A stretch of DNA of 49,149 bases, taken from Halogranum rubrum (GTDB lineage: Archaea > Halobacteriota > Halobacteria > Halobacteriales > Haloferacaceae). The position numbers and the translations under genes were made by a program. Location of the stretch: contig NZ_FOTC01000012.1 of the NCBI RefSeq assembly GCF_900114455.1, positions 1-49,149 of the forward strand, written 5' to 3'. This document shows, piece after piece, positions 34,141 to 42,825 of the stretch (position 1 is the stretch's first letter; every line of letters starts with the position of its first letter). Below the pieces are notes generated by a model that made no database searches, was not told the DNA's origin, and saw only the letters and a program-made list of their open reading frames with translations.

Positions 34141-34663
34141 GATATGTCGGCTGGTACAGTACCCGTGCGTATAGTGGTTACTCCGCCGATCTCTGCGTCC
34201 TACGGGAGTGATGCTTCTCCCCACCTGGCCATTTTTCACCGGGACATGTGCCAAGCTGTCGTCCTGGTGTCCACTTCGCTTGAGAATCCATGCGTTCACA
34301 CAGAGTGCGACGCACTGACCTAGTCGCTGCCTGTTTTACCATTAATTCTGTGAAACGACACCAGTGGCTTGCGGACTACACCCTCTAAGTCTTGCACGCA
34401 ATTTCTGACAGCTTTTGGTGAGGTTTCTGTGACTGTGCTGAACAGAGAGCGCATCGTCTCAGTCCCGTGCACCGGAGAGGCCAGTCGCGACGTCCGCCGC
34501 GTACGCCGCGGTTGGTAGTATTCACAACCAGTGCTACATTAAAATTCCCCATATATCTGCATTGCACATTATGTTGTCTGAAATATTACTTCCAACTTTC
34601 AACCATGTTTATGACACGGGGGTGGCTATCCCGAGATGCGTGACAAGAAATAAACTCACCCGC
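34141..34663. other. Gap with second kinase-flanking repeat
   Basis: This stretch holds the second copy of the flanking repeat (34392-34455) and the AT-rich promoter of the GH31 gene (ATTAAAATTCC and CATATATC near 34538-34557). The minus-strand frame above the chosen kinase start is open but unlike a protein. No other gene is supported. Confidence 0.4.
34392..34455. repeat. Diverged direct repeat, right of the histidine kinase
   Basis: Partner of 32788-32851, in the same orientation. Both copies contain TTCTGACA, AGGTTTCT and GTGCTGAAC. See the left copy for the comparison. Confidence 0.5.
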
Positions 34664-37288
34664 ATGGGTCGCCGTACACTTCTTAAATCAACTGCTGCTC
34701 TCTTTGGCGTCGGAGGTGTGCTCGCATCGGCTTCGAGACCGGCACGAGCGGACCACTACGATTCGAAGATTCATTACGAACCACAACTCGACAACGAGAA
34801 CCTCGCTCAATTGTCTGTCCAGTCACACAAAATTCTCGGAGACGGTGTGAAATTGGACTTCGGTGACCACGACGGATACGTTCGACTATTCGCCGACGAC
34901 TTTGCTCGCGTTTCCGTGACCGAGCCTGGCCAGGCCGAGTACGAGTCACCCGGCGTCGCGAACGGACTCGACGAGTGGGACGCCCCGACGTTCGGCGCTG
35001 AGAGCACCTCCGAGCGCATCGTCCTCGAGACCGAGAGTATCACTGTCGACATCAGCAAAGATCCCTTCGGCGTCAAGTTCCTCGACGCGGATGGGAACGT
35101 CGTTAATGAGGACTATCTCGACAAAGGAACGTCTGGATACGAGGGTGACAAACCTTACGTCTACAAGAAGACCGACGAAAACGAGGCCTTCTACGGGTTC
35201 GGCGAGCAGCCTGACATGGGGTTCAACCAACGCGGCGAGAAGCTCGAAAACTGGAACACCGACCAATACGGGTACGGTCCAGACAGCGACTACGTCTACT
35301 CGTCAGTGCCGTTCTTTGTTGGCTTGAAAGACACTGGTGCGTACGGTATCTTCTTCGACGATCCGTATCACTCGGTGTTCCACATGGCTGACGAGTCGGA
35401 CGACTACTACTACTTCCTCGCTGACGGCGGACAACTGACCTACTACTTCGCTTATGGACCCGAAGTGAGCACCGTCCTCGACCGATACACGGACCTGACG
35501 GGGAAAATCGATCTTCCCCCGAAGTGGGGAATCGGTCTCCACCAGAGCAAGTGGGAGTACACAGCACAGGAAATTGTCGACACCGCTGAGACCTACCGTG
35601 AGAAGGAAATCCCCCTCGACGCGATGCACTTCGACATCGACTACATGGGTGGGGAGTACAACGCCTTCACCTGGGACCCCGACTACTACGACGCTCTACA
35701 GACGCTCAACGCCGATCTTCCGGAACTCCACTCAGTTGCGGTCAACGACCCTGGCGTTGGCAAAACCACCGAAGTCAACGGCGAGCCGTACGAGACGTAT
35801 CTTGAAGGAACAGAGAATGATTATTGGGTCAAAGACGCCGACGGCGACACGTTCACAGCCGAGGTCTGGCCACCAGAGGCTGTGTGGCCCGACTTCTCTC
35901 GTGAGGAAGTCCGCAGCTGGTACGCTAGCCAGCACGACGCGCTGTTCGACGCCGGTATCGACGGTGTGAAAAACGACATGGGCGAACCGGCGGTGTTCCA
36001 GAAGAACGAGAAGTACGACTGGACGATGCCGCACGACAACATCCACGGTGTCGGCGAAGATACGATACGCCACGAGGCGTACCACAACCTGTACGGGTTA
36101 GACTACGCCCGTGCTGCTTACGAAGCCTTCGAGCAGTACAAGCCTGAAAAGCGACCATTCCTCCTGAATCGAAACCTGTTCGCCGGCGGTCAGCGATACG
36201 CGGCTATTTGGACCGGCGACAATGTGAGTTCGTGGGAACACCTCAGACTATCGATTCCGATGATGCTCAACCTAAGCGTTTCGGGGATGCCGTTCGTCGG
36301 CTGCGACATCGGTGGGTTCGTCAACCGGCCGTCGCCCGAACTATTCGCCCGCTGGATGCAGGCCGGTGCGTTCAACCCCTACTGTCGGAACCACACCGAC
36401 TCACACCGGAAGGACGAGCTGAACGGCCCGCGGAACCAGCATCCGTGGACGTTCGGTGAGGAGGTTGAAGCGATCAGCAAGCAGTACATCGAGCTGCGGT
36501 ACCGACTCCTGCCGTATCTCTACAACGCATTCAAGACGGCCTCGGAGACCGGCAAGCCTGTCCAACAGCCGTTGATGTTCCAATTCCAGGACGACGAACA
36601 GACCGTCGACATCGATGACCAGTTCATGTTCGGTGACGACATGCTCGTTGCGCCGGTGCTGGAGAAAGGGGCAACCACACGCGAGGTCTATCTCCCCGAA
36701 GACGAGCAGTGGGCCGACTTCTGGACGGACGCTGTCCACGAGGGTGGTCAGACCATTACCGTCGACGCTCCGCTCGACCGTGTCCCACTCTTCGTGAAGA
36801 TGGACTCCATTATCCCGATGCGCGAGATCCAGCAGTACACCGGTGAGAAGCCGTTGACGATGCTCACTCTCGACACGTATCTCGACGAGGAAGTGTCGTA
36901 CTCGTTCTACGAGGACGACGGCGAGACCCGAGCACACGAAAACGGCGCGTACAACGTGACAGAGTTCACCGTCTCGACGAATCCCGGTGGTGTCGTCACC
37001 TTCGAGCGCGAACACGAGGAACAGAACTACGACGACTCGGAGCTGTCGTCGTATCTCCTGAAACTCAACCGGTCGGAAGCACCGCAGAAGGTTCAGGCTG
37101 CGGCGGCCAAGTACACCGCAGTCGACGACGCCGAGACCGTCACGGAGACGTCTGAGACATACACCCACAGCGAGGAACAGAACGCTGTGCTAGTACACAT
37201 CCCGGCCGATGAAGATAATGCAGTTCGGCTGTTCTTCAATGGGCAAGGGCGAGGCCCTCAGGGTCAGGGCAAGGGTCGCGGCCACTAG
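34664..37288 (+). CDS. Tat-exported glycoside hydrolase family 31 alpha-glucosidase
   Basis: The frame begins at 34562, but ATG 34664 starts an ideal Tat signal (GRRTLLKSTAALFGVGGVL); GTG at 34640 is an alternative. The product is about 874 aa, normal for GH31. The N-terminal beta domain is followed by the catalytic barrel (PPKWGIGLHQSKWEY, AMHFDIDYMGG). The nucleophile Asp is D438 in VKNDMGEPA and the acid/base Asp is D548 in GCDIGGF. RYRLLPYLYNAF and MFGDDMLVAPVL are further GH31 markers. It probably hydrolyses alpha-linked glucosides outside the cell. The C-terminal tail is unusual (GQGRGPQGQGKGRGH). A 9-bp hairpin follows the stop. No sugar transporter is adjacent. Confidence 0.9.
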   Translation: MGRRTLLKSTAALFGVGGVLASASRPARADHYDSKIHYEPQLDNENLAQLSVQSHKILGDGVKLDFGDHDGYVRLFADDFARVSVTEPGQAEYESPGVANGLDEWDAPTFGAESTSERIVLETESITVDISKDPFGVKFLDADGNVVNEDYLDKGTSGYEGDKPYVYKKTDENEAFYGFGEQPDMGFNQRGEKLENWNTDQYGYGPDSDYVYSSVPFFVGLKDTGAYGIFFDDPYHSVFHMADESDDYYYFLADGGQLTYYFAYGPEVSTVLDRYTDLTGKIDLPPKWGIGLHQSKWEYTAQEIVDTAETYREKEIPLDAMHFDIDYMGGEYNAFTWDPDYYDALQTLNADLPELHSVAVNDPGVGKTTEVNGEPYETYLEGTENDYWVKDADGDTFTAEVWPPEAVWPDFSREEVRSWYASQHDALFDAGIDGVKNDMGEPAVFQKNEKYDWTMPHDNIHGVGEDTIRHEAYHNLYGLDYARAAYEAFEQYKPEKRPFLLNRNLFAGGQRYAAIWTGDNVSSWEHLRLSIPMMLNLSVSGMPFVGCDIGGFVNRPSPELFARWMQAGAFNPYCRNHTDSHRKDELNGPRNQHPWTFGEEVEAISKQYIELRYRLLPYLYNAFKTASETGKPVQQPLMFQFQDDEQTVDIDDQFMFGDDMLVAPVLEKGATTREVYLPEDEQWADFWTDAVHEGGQTITVDAPLDRVPLFVKMDSIIPMREIQQYTGEKPLTMLTLDTYLDEEVSYSFYEDDGETRAHENGAYNVTEFTVSTNPGGVVTFEREHEEQNYDDSELSSYLLKLNRSEAPQKVQAAAAKYTAVDDAETVTETSETYTHSEEQNAVLVHIPADEDNAVRLFFNGQGRGPQGQGKGRGH

Positions 37289-37311
37289 TAGGCTCCGGGT
37301 TATGGTATGCG

Positions 37312-37334
37312 AACGAGACGTAAAGCGTCTCGTT
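37312..37334. terminator. Hairpin between convergent genes
   Basis: AACGAGACG (37312-37320), a 5-nt loop TAAAG, then CGTCTCGTT (37326-37334) form a perfect 9-bp stem. It follows the GH31 stop and includes the stop codon of the convergent gene. No T-run is attached, so terminator function is inferred from position. Confidence 0.5.
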
Positions 37335-37848
37335 AACATCGCCGTCCGCTCCCGCTGCCAACATTCAAGCGTCGCAGTATCTGCATTCTCTCTGAGCAGG
37401 TCTCTGAGTAGTAGTGAACACTAGCGCTTCGACCTGCTCGTTCCTTATCTAGACAGTGCCTCTGCAGCGTCTCTTCCTCTGATGCAGACCATCGCGACCT
37501 GTGGAGTCGAAAACGAGAGCATCGCAGCGACGTCTTCACGTCGACTGTGTAGCCGAAAATCTCGAAATCATGCCCTGAATAGCTCTCAGGGTTACACAGA
37601 CGCATGGCGTCGTCGTTCTCCCAGTGCCACATCTCGACGGGGAGATATTCACGGCAGAACGATTCGAAGGCGAGTTCGCCGAGATTGCCGATGCGTTTGA
37701 CCCCAATGTCTCTTTGGTTCGTCTCGGTGACCTGTTTGAGCGCTTGATGGTGGGCACGTTCGCGGTCGATTTCGTCAGGGCGGTAGCAATACATACAATC
37801 GGTAGGAACACTCTTCTCAAGAGAACTGTTGTGCTGTCTCTCGAACAC
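37333..37848 (-). CDS. PD-(D/E)XK nuclease-like protein, C-terminus possibly degraded
   Basis: A 171-aa protein. An N-terminal part has CMYCYRPDEID. The core reads RIGNLGELAFESFCREY, then SGHDFEIFGYTVDVKTS, with D-x(10-12)-D-V-K as the PD-(D/E)XK metal site. After VDVKTS the sequence becomes Arg/Ser/Cys-rich (RCSRFRLHRSRW) and loses the alternating strands and helices expected. Another frame (AAMLSFSTPQVAMVCI) looks better over the same bases. A frameshift near 37500 is therefore likely, and the gene may be broken. The family would be a restriction-like or repair nuclease. Confidence 0.55.
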   Translation of the reverse strand: MFERQHNSSLEKSVPTDCMYCYRPDEIDRERAHHQALKQVTETNQRDIGVKRIGNLGELAFESFCREYLPVEMWHWENDDAMRLCNPESYSGHDFEIFGYTVDVKTSLRCSRFRLHRSRWSASEEETLQRHCLDKERAGRSASVHYYSETCSERMQILRRLNVGSGSGRRC

Positions 37849-37957
37849 TCGATCCCTATAACCGTCCTATTGAGGAAAAACCGACACACAGGACGTTCCC
37901 GTCTCATAGGCAAGTGCGCCCCATGTTGTTGATTAACCCGCAGACACAGAATGCAGT

Positions 37958-37986
37958 AGTATAGGACCCTACCAAAGTACTATACT
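37958..37986 (+). promoter_or_regulatory. Promoter/operator repeat of the TumE-like toxin-antitoxin pair
   Basis: AGTATAG, 15 bases, CTATACT: a perfect 7-bp inverted repeat ending 22 nt before the ATG. The second half is at TATA-box distance for a leaderless gene. The same layout precedes the paralogue at the left edge (321-349). Autorepression by the DUF7342-like protein is inferred. Confidence 0.55.
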
Positions 37987-38008
37987 CCTGTACCCCGTCA
38001 CCAGAGCT

Positions 38009-38599
38009 ATGAGCAATCGAACGCCACCTGACGACTTCACCGACATCAACGACGATGTCGGCGAGGAATGGGAAGCTGAGACAACGCCCTACGAGCGAGT
38101 GCGCCACGTCATCGCCCATACGTACGCGCCTGTCTCGGCAGACACCGTCGCCACAGACGCCAGGACATCGCCGAAGACAGCACGCAAGCACCTCAACGCA
38201 CTCGCTTCCGAAGGCTTCGTCACTACTACAACGGGGTCCCACGGTGGGACAGCTTATCGGCGGTCGCCGGAGTCGCTTGTCGTTGAGCAGGCCGCGGACA
38301 TCCTCGAGCACGTCTCGACAGACGAGCTTGTCACACGAATTGCAGAGATGCGTGAGCAACTCAAAGAGTACCAGACGAAATACGGCGTCGAATCACCCGA
38401 AGAGGTGACCGTCGAGCAGACGAACCAGACGCTCTCGGAGTCTGAGTCTACACAGCCAGACATCGATGCTGAAACACTCCGCGAGTGGCAGACGACGCGG
38501 CGGAACCTCGCGTTTGCGAACGCCGCACTGTCGATTGCGAACGCCGAGCGCTTCGTCGACGACAGCCTACGACCAACAGACGAGAGTGCCTCCGCCTAA
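38009..38599 (+). CDS. DUF7342-like antitoxin/regulator
   Basis: A 196-aa protein. The N-terminus is acidic with EEWEAETTPYERVRHVIAHTY, then a helix-turn-helix (VSADTVATDARTSPKTARKHLNALASEGFV) and a wing (GTAYRRSPESL). The C-terminal half is helical (ILEHVSTDELVTRIAEMREQL, TLREWQTTRRNLAFANAALSIANAERFV) and probably binds the toxin. In haloarchaea proteins of this family are typically next to TumE-like genes, and here the toxin-like gene starts 3 nt after the stop. A 29-bp repeat overlaps the promoter. Confidence 0.82.
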   Translation: MSNRTPPDDFTDINDDVGEEWEAETTPYERVRHVIAHTYAPVSADTVATDARTSPKTARKHLNALASEGFVTTTTGSHGGTAYRRSPESLVVEQAADILEHVSTDELVTRIAEMREQLKEYQTKYGVESPEEVTVEQTNQTLSESESTQPDIDAETLREWQTTRRNLAFANAALSIANAERFVDDSLRPTDESASA

Positions 38600-38602
38600 C
38601 TG

Positions 38603-39085
38603 ATGGGAGGACCTGATAAAACAGACGAACTCCATTCACTACGCGGAGCAATCGACCGAGCAGCGCTGCTCACGATTCGTGACGTTATCGAGCAGACCGA
38701 GCCGCTTGCAACCCCGACGCTAGACGACTATCTCAATCCATCTGTGCTCACCGTCACACTCGATGATGGCCTCTGTAGTGCCGACGCCGCTCGCCTCGAC
38801 GTCCAATGGACGACCCATGGTGACTACAAATTTCACTATACAGATTCCGAGGGAGTGAACGTGCGCTGGGGCAAGCATCCCCACAATGGTGACTATATCC
38901 ACGTCCCGGGACTCGAGCATTATCACCCGCCACCAGATGCGACCTCAGATCCCAACGACGTCGAAGACTCCTGTATCAAACAGTCCGTCGAAGTGCTCGT
39001 CACACGCGCTGTGCTCAAACTGTGGCGCGTCGCGTATCACGCTGAGTCCTACGAGCCTCTGAATGCTGCGAGTAATCCACCGTAG
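38603..39085 (+). CDS. TumE-like toxin
   Basis: A 160-aa protein. The core reads RLDVQWTTHGDYKFHYTDSEGVNVRWGKHPHNGDYIHVPGLEHYH, matching the pattern of TumE-family toxins: an aromatic beta sheet with W/Y residues, an R-W and a His cluster near HPHN and HVPG. The N-terminus (LRGAIDRAALLTIRDVIEQ) and C-terminus are helical. TumE toxins act with TumA-type antitoxins; the cellular target is not well defined to my knowledge. Three nt from the DUF7342-like gene, it forms a two-gene operon with antitoxin first. Family assignment is moderate. Confidence 0.7.
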   Translation: MGGPDKTDELHSLRGAIDRAALLTIRDVIEQTEPLATPTLDDYLNPSVLTVTLDDGLCSADAARLDVQWTTHGDYKFHYTDSEGVNVRWGKHPHNGDYIHVPGLEHYHPPPDATSDPNDVEDSCIKQSVEVLVTRAVLKLWRVAYHAESYEPLNAASNPP

Positions 39086-39677
39086 CAATCTTCGTGAATA
39101 GGAGTAGTAGACGTGATTTACACGCATTTGCGGTGGTGTGGCGTGTATGGCTTATCACAACGGGTGTGATTAGATGCTGGTTCGAGACGATTGGGCTGAC
39201 CAAGTCTGTGACGACCATCACGAGTTCCTCAAGCCGTCACCACTGTCTGCAACAGCGACAGACACGCTTGACAGAGTAGCCCCCATCGACGAGTTCCAAC
39301 GGACAGGTTGATAAGAAAGACGCTATCATACCCATCTGTGCGTCCATTGACGCACGCCAGATATCCCCGGCCACAGCATCACAACCGACGCTTTTCTCGT
39401 CGGTCGTGAACGCTGCACCACCGCCAGCCGTCATCCGCCACCTGACGGCCGGCCCCCTCGTCTCGACCCCACGCAGCGACTCTTCTAGCAATCAGCGTGG
39501 ATTACTCATCAATTCCGGTCAGGACGCTCGCAGGGGACGACCTATGCTACGACTAACTATCCCGTGGTTATGGGGTATCTTGATGGCGGCTATTACCTCT
39601 TCATCTGCATCGATATGCCAGTGATCGGACCGGATGCGTAACGGCCGTCTCTTGTTCCAAGTAGTTGAGTCGAATCG
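39086..39677. other. Gap containing the second bipartite module, otherwise without a supported gene
   Basis: The first 85 bases hold the module at 39099-39170. The rest (39171-39677) contains only overlapping frames with no family. One minus frame at 39237-39491 reads SLRGVETRGPAVRWRM, possibly a remnant. Confidence 0.35.
39099..39170. repeat. Bipartite 72-bp module, copy 2
   Basis: TAGGAGTAGTAG (39099-39110) and TATCACAACGGGTGTGAT (39153-39170), separated by 42 nt exactly as in copy 1 (30332-30403). The gap differs in sequence. On the minus strand the gap carries GTGTAAATC, a weak TATA candidate. It starts 14 bp after the TumE-like stop codon. Confidence 0.6.
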
Positions 39678-40232
39678 TTAGTCAGTAAGAGCTTCGCTGA
39701 CCACAAACGCGAGGAGAGCCACCGTACTTGCGATTGCCCAGCCTGCAGCTGGGAGTCCCGAGAGAACAGGAACTCCGAGAAGGCCGGCGGCAACGAGAAG
39801 GACATAAACGACCACCGCGCTGAGCCGAAGCGTAATCAAATTCGATTCCGGAACCACTGGATCTGCATAGAGGTATGGGAGCAGGGGTGCTGCAGCGGGG
39901 CGAAGCTCAATTGTTCCGCGATTCTTCTCAAAGTCGATGATCCCGTAACTCGCCATCTTTGGCAGGTGTACTTGATACAACCCAATATAGACGCGTTTAC
40001 GCTGCTGTGAGGAAATTGCGTGGAGGTCGATACCGTTTTCTATCGCTGCAATGTGTTCAGCGACGTCGCTGAGCGTTGCACTGCCACCGTTCGTATTGAG
40101 GAAGTCCAGTACCTCCCGACGACGTTCGTTTTTTAGAATCTCGAAGAGGTTGTCTGTCGAGAGTGTTATAGCGCCTGATTGTTCGTCAGGGCTGTTGCGA
40201 CCAACTTCTCCTTGTATTGTAGTGAGTTCCAT
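39678..40232 (-). CDS. DUF7344-type winged-helix membrane protein
   Basis: A 184-aa protein. Residues 25-115 form a winged helix (LFEILKNERRREVLDFL, GGSATLSDVAEHIAAIENG, RKRVYIGLYQVHLPKMASYGIIDFEKNRGTIEL). Two membrane helices follow (ITLRLSAVVVYVLLVAAGLLG and AAGWAIASTVALLAFVV). The RKRVYIxLYQxHLPKM block is diagnostic of haloarchaeal DUF7344 proteins, presumed membrane-tethered regulators. A second member is at 41780-42361, in the opposite orientation. Start MELTTIQGEV is preceded by a purine-rich stretch. Confidence 0.85.
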   Translation of the reverse strand: MELTTIQGEVGRNSPDEQSGAITLSTDNLFEILKNERRREVLDFLNTNGGSATLSDVAEHIAAIENGIDLHAISSQQRKRVYIGLYQVHLPKMASYGIIDFEKNRGTIELRPAAAPLLPYLYADPVVPESNLITLRLSAVVVYVLLVAAGLLGVPVLSGLPAAGWAIASTVALLAFVVSEALTD

Positions 40233-41299
40233 TTCCCGTTCTTTTGCCAGTAGCCGTGGGGGCTATCACAGACGGAGTGCCATTGCCTGTCTGTCGAAGA
40301 GAGCCAGAGTGTAGTTTTCATCACACTTCGAACGAGTGTCGGGTCTTGTCGACTCCGGTGGCTTCCTCGACGGCTATCTATCTGATAGTCGCACAGTCTT
40401 AAATACATGACTGACAGGCACAGTTGGTGAAAATCTCAGGAAGAATATGCAGAATTTGACAGTGAAAAGAAAGTCTATATGAGGATACCATCTGCTTATC
40501 TCTTAGATTGAACACCGGCAGACCTGTGAAGATGTGAGTCATTATTCATCTCGTATAATACCCAATAGTAATTATGCAGTAATATGATATTCGAGGAGGA
40601 ACTGTGTCTATTCGGGGTCAAACCGGGCTGTCAGAGGCACTTGCCCCATCCATCCCTTCCCTTCCCAGTTTTCCATCTCAATCCCCCAACTCATCGTATT
40701 CGGACTCACGTCTCGGTAGCTGTCACAATCGGTTCCCACGCCGAAGTGGTCGCAGAGACGCATCGGATGCTGACAGCAACCAGAGTTCCAACCGCTGGCG
40801 CAGCCATTTGGGGTCGATTGTCTCGCCCGGCAACGGAAGATCGTCAAGCATCCACCGAAGAATACTCCCCATCGTCCACAGCAGCGCGAGTGTCTCGTCA
40901 CTAATACGAAGCTGTGTACACTCCGAGCGACGATGCATGATTCGTGGTCGTCTCACTGGAAGGATACAAAATTGCCAGCCGTCGATGGGTTCATCGTCGC
41001 TCCCATATTTGTCTCATTGAATACCCCAGAGCGAATAGCTGGGCCAAAGGAATGTCTCTCCGAGCAGGCGTTTCCAAGGTGCCCGCTACTAGTTATACCG
41101 ACCATGCGCCTTCTCAGCGTGTATTCACCCCTCAAACTAGCTTAGAGACGAGTGAACCCTTTTATCGATGTTCGACGCGTTCCAGATTAGAAGCCAACGC
41201 AGTGCTGCGATTAAGAGTCGAAAAACATCCAGAACAGAGTAAAACAATTCGAGACGAAGCTCTCTCTTTATTCGGTCGCCGCAAGTTCCACAGAATGCT
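40233..41299. other. Long gap with a probable frameshifted gene
   Basis: About 1 kb without an intact gene. The first 200 bases are AT-rich promoter-like sequence. A broken minus-strand gene lies at 40608-40938 and is listed separately. Beyond 40960 only shadow frames are seen. Confidence 0.35.
40608..40938 (-). pseudogene. Frameshifted hypothetical gene
   Basis: Two minus-strand frames join into one protein-like sequence. The first (from 40938) reads MHRRSECTQLRISDETLALLW, LDDLPLPGETIDPKWLRQRLELW and ends soon after. The second, one frame away, continues CDHFGVGTDCDSYRDVSP, TMSWGIEMENWEGKG and ends ARFDPE-stop at 40608. The switch falls near 40750. Each part alone looks coding, so a single-base indel in a decaying gene is likely. 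No family is recognised. Confidence 0.4.
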
Positions 41300-41500
41300 A
41301 TGGCAACCAAACCATCCGCCCTTGACGGAGTCACAGAAGCATGCTCGGAATGCGCACGTGAGACGCTCCACAAGGTCCGGGTGGAGCTCCGCAAAGAGAG
41401 CTCAAAGCCGAAGAACGCAGAGTACTCCCGCGAGCCGTATCGCGTGGCGACCTGCATGGAATGTCAAACCGAGACGACGCTGCGGATGAACAACGCTTGA
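41300..41500 (+). CDS. Zinc beta-ribbon protein (DUF7835-like)
   Basis: A 66-aa protein with two Cys pairs, CSEC (15-18) and CMEC (52-55), separated by basic beta strands (HKVRVELRKES, YREPYRVATC-type). This four-Cys spacing is that of small haloarchaeal zinc ribbons that bind nucleic acid. It stands alone, 280 bp before the DUF7344-type gene. Function unknown. Confidence 0.78.
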   Translation: MATKPSALDGVTEACSECARETLHKVRVELRKESSKPKNAEYSREPYRVATCMECQTETTLRMNNA

Positions 41501-41779
41501 GACAGCCGTCGCTGCCCAGACTACTTTTTTCGCGATGGCCGCTTACCACAGAGACAGCGTCCACAGCCCGGTGAAAAGCTGGAATCGGACCAGCGAGTAA
41601 GTGCACGAAAAACAAGACCCAAACTCAATACGAAATTCACCCGACACTGGGTAGAAATGTCGAATGAGAGTGACTTCTCTAAGAAAACCACCAGACGTGA
41701 ACGGTATTGAACAGAATTGAATCACCACTAACGGTCGGGGAAGTTTATGAATAGCTGGTGAGTGACTCCGGATAGGCCA

Positions 41780-42361
41780 ATGAGTACCCAATCCACCTCG
41801 GCAACTGAATCGTCCGCACAGGCAGCGACCGAACAGCCACTGAGCCGAGATGACGTGTTTCATCTCCTCCAGAACGCGCGTCGGCGTGGTGTGGTGCGGT
41901 ATTTGAGCGAGCGCGACGATGACGCGGTGTACGAGATGCGCGACATTGCAACGCAAGTTGCCGCCTGGGAGAACAACAAACCCATCGCGCAGCTGAACTC
42001 AGACGAGCGCCAGCGTGTCTACATCTCTCTCTATCAGGGACACCTGCCGAAGCTCGCCGAGAAGGGGCTCATCGAGTACAACCAGAGTCGTGGGCGGGTC
42101 GAATCCACACCGCGACTCGAACAACTCGAAGCCTACGTCACGACCGATACTGACGAGCAACAGGCCGACTCCGAGCCGGCGACTACTGAGGACTCGACGT
42201 CACTGAAGTACTATAGTGGCGCAACAGCCGTGAGTGTCGCACTCTTCGTCGCAACTACGCTGGGACTCGCGCCCGCTGTTATCGCTGGGTCGCTCGCCAC
42301 GATCATCACGGGCCTGTTCGGTGTGACAACCCTCGGCGTTACCTCACGAACACTCCGGTAA
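41780..42361 (+). CDS. DUF7344-type winged-helix membrane protein
   Basis: Start set at MSTQSTSATESSAQ (41780). The 193-aa protein has the same plan as that at 39678: winged helix with DVFHLLQNARRRGVVRYL, YEMRDIATQVAAWEN and RQRVYISLYQGHLPKLAEKGLIEYNQSRGRVE, an acidic linker, then two membrane helices (ATAVSVALFVATTLGLA and VIAGSLATIITGLFGV). Presumed membrane-associated transcription regulator. The paralogue on the other strand lies 1.5 kb away. Confidence 0.85.
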   Translation: MSTQSTSATESSAQAATEQPLSRDDVFHLLQNARRRGVVRYLSERDDDAVYEMRDIATQVAAWENNKPIAQLNSDERQRVYISLYQGHLPKLAEKGLIEYNQSRGRVESTPRLEQLEAYVTTDTDEQQADSEPATTEDSTSLKYYSGATAVSVALFVATTLGLAPAVIAGSLATIITGLFGVTTLGVTSRTLR

Positions 42362-42411
42362 GCGGCGTCTTCCGGTAGTGAGTAGACAAACCGACTCCCG
42401 TCGATAGAACG

Positions 42412-42825
42412 CTACGAGTCGTCTGTGGCGATTTCAGCGAAGGCGACGTTCTCGCGGACCGTCTGAATGTCCACTACAACAGTCTCGCCAGGCTGACCGC
42501 CGTCGACGATGATGACGTATCCGCGTTCAACCTTCGCGATGCCGTCGCCTTGCTCACCGAGCGTCTCAATCGTGACCTCACGGACGTCTCCCTCCTCAAC
42601 GGGCGGCCTCTGCTGAGCATCCGGCGACGTATTCGGGGCGGCGTCCAGCGACTCACTCGGCGACGATGCGGTGGTGTGCGTGAGTACGCCAACACGATAG
42701 AACTCGCCGACGTCGAGCTCACCTTCTTCAACCTCCTCACGTGGAATCTCGATGCGGTACGACCCCGCTTGTTCGGTCACAGACGCAGTACACAGACATT
42801 GCAGTGAGTCAGGAATCTCGACCAT
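42412..42825 (-). CDS. TRAM-domain RNA-binding protein
   Basis: A 137-aa protein. The N-terminus has a short Cys segment (CLCTASV) and a beta strand pair (SYRIEIPREEVEEGELDVGEFYRVGVL). A Pro/Ser-rich linker follows. Residues 77-133 are a TRAM domain: VEEGDVREVTIETLGEQGDGIAKVERGYVIIVDGGQPGETVVVDIQTVRENVAFAEI. TRAM proteins in haloarchaea are RNA-binding, sometimes chaperone-like. The gene faces away from the origin. Confidence 0.85.
   Translation of the reverse strand: MVEIPDSLQCLCTASVTEQAGSYRIEIPREEVEEGELDVGEFYRVGVLTHTTASSPSESLDAAPNTSPDAQQRPPVEEGDVREVTIETLGEQGDGIAKVERGYVIIVDGGQPGETVVVDIQTVRENVAFAEIATDDS

Noticed and set aside
39237-39491. 84-aa minus-strand frame
   Set aside because: No recognisable domain, no clear start signal, and overlapping open frames on the other strand; left as an unassigned gap.
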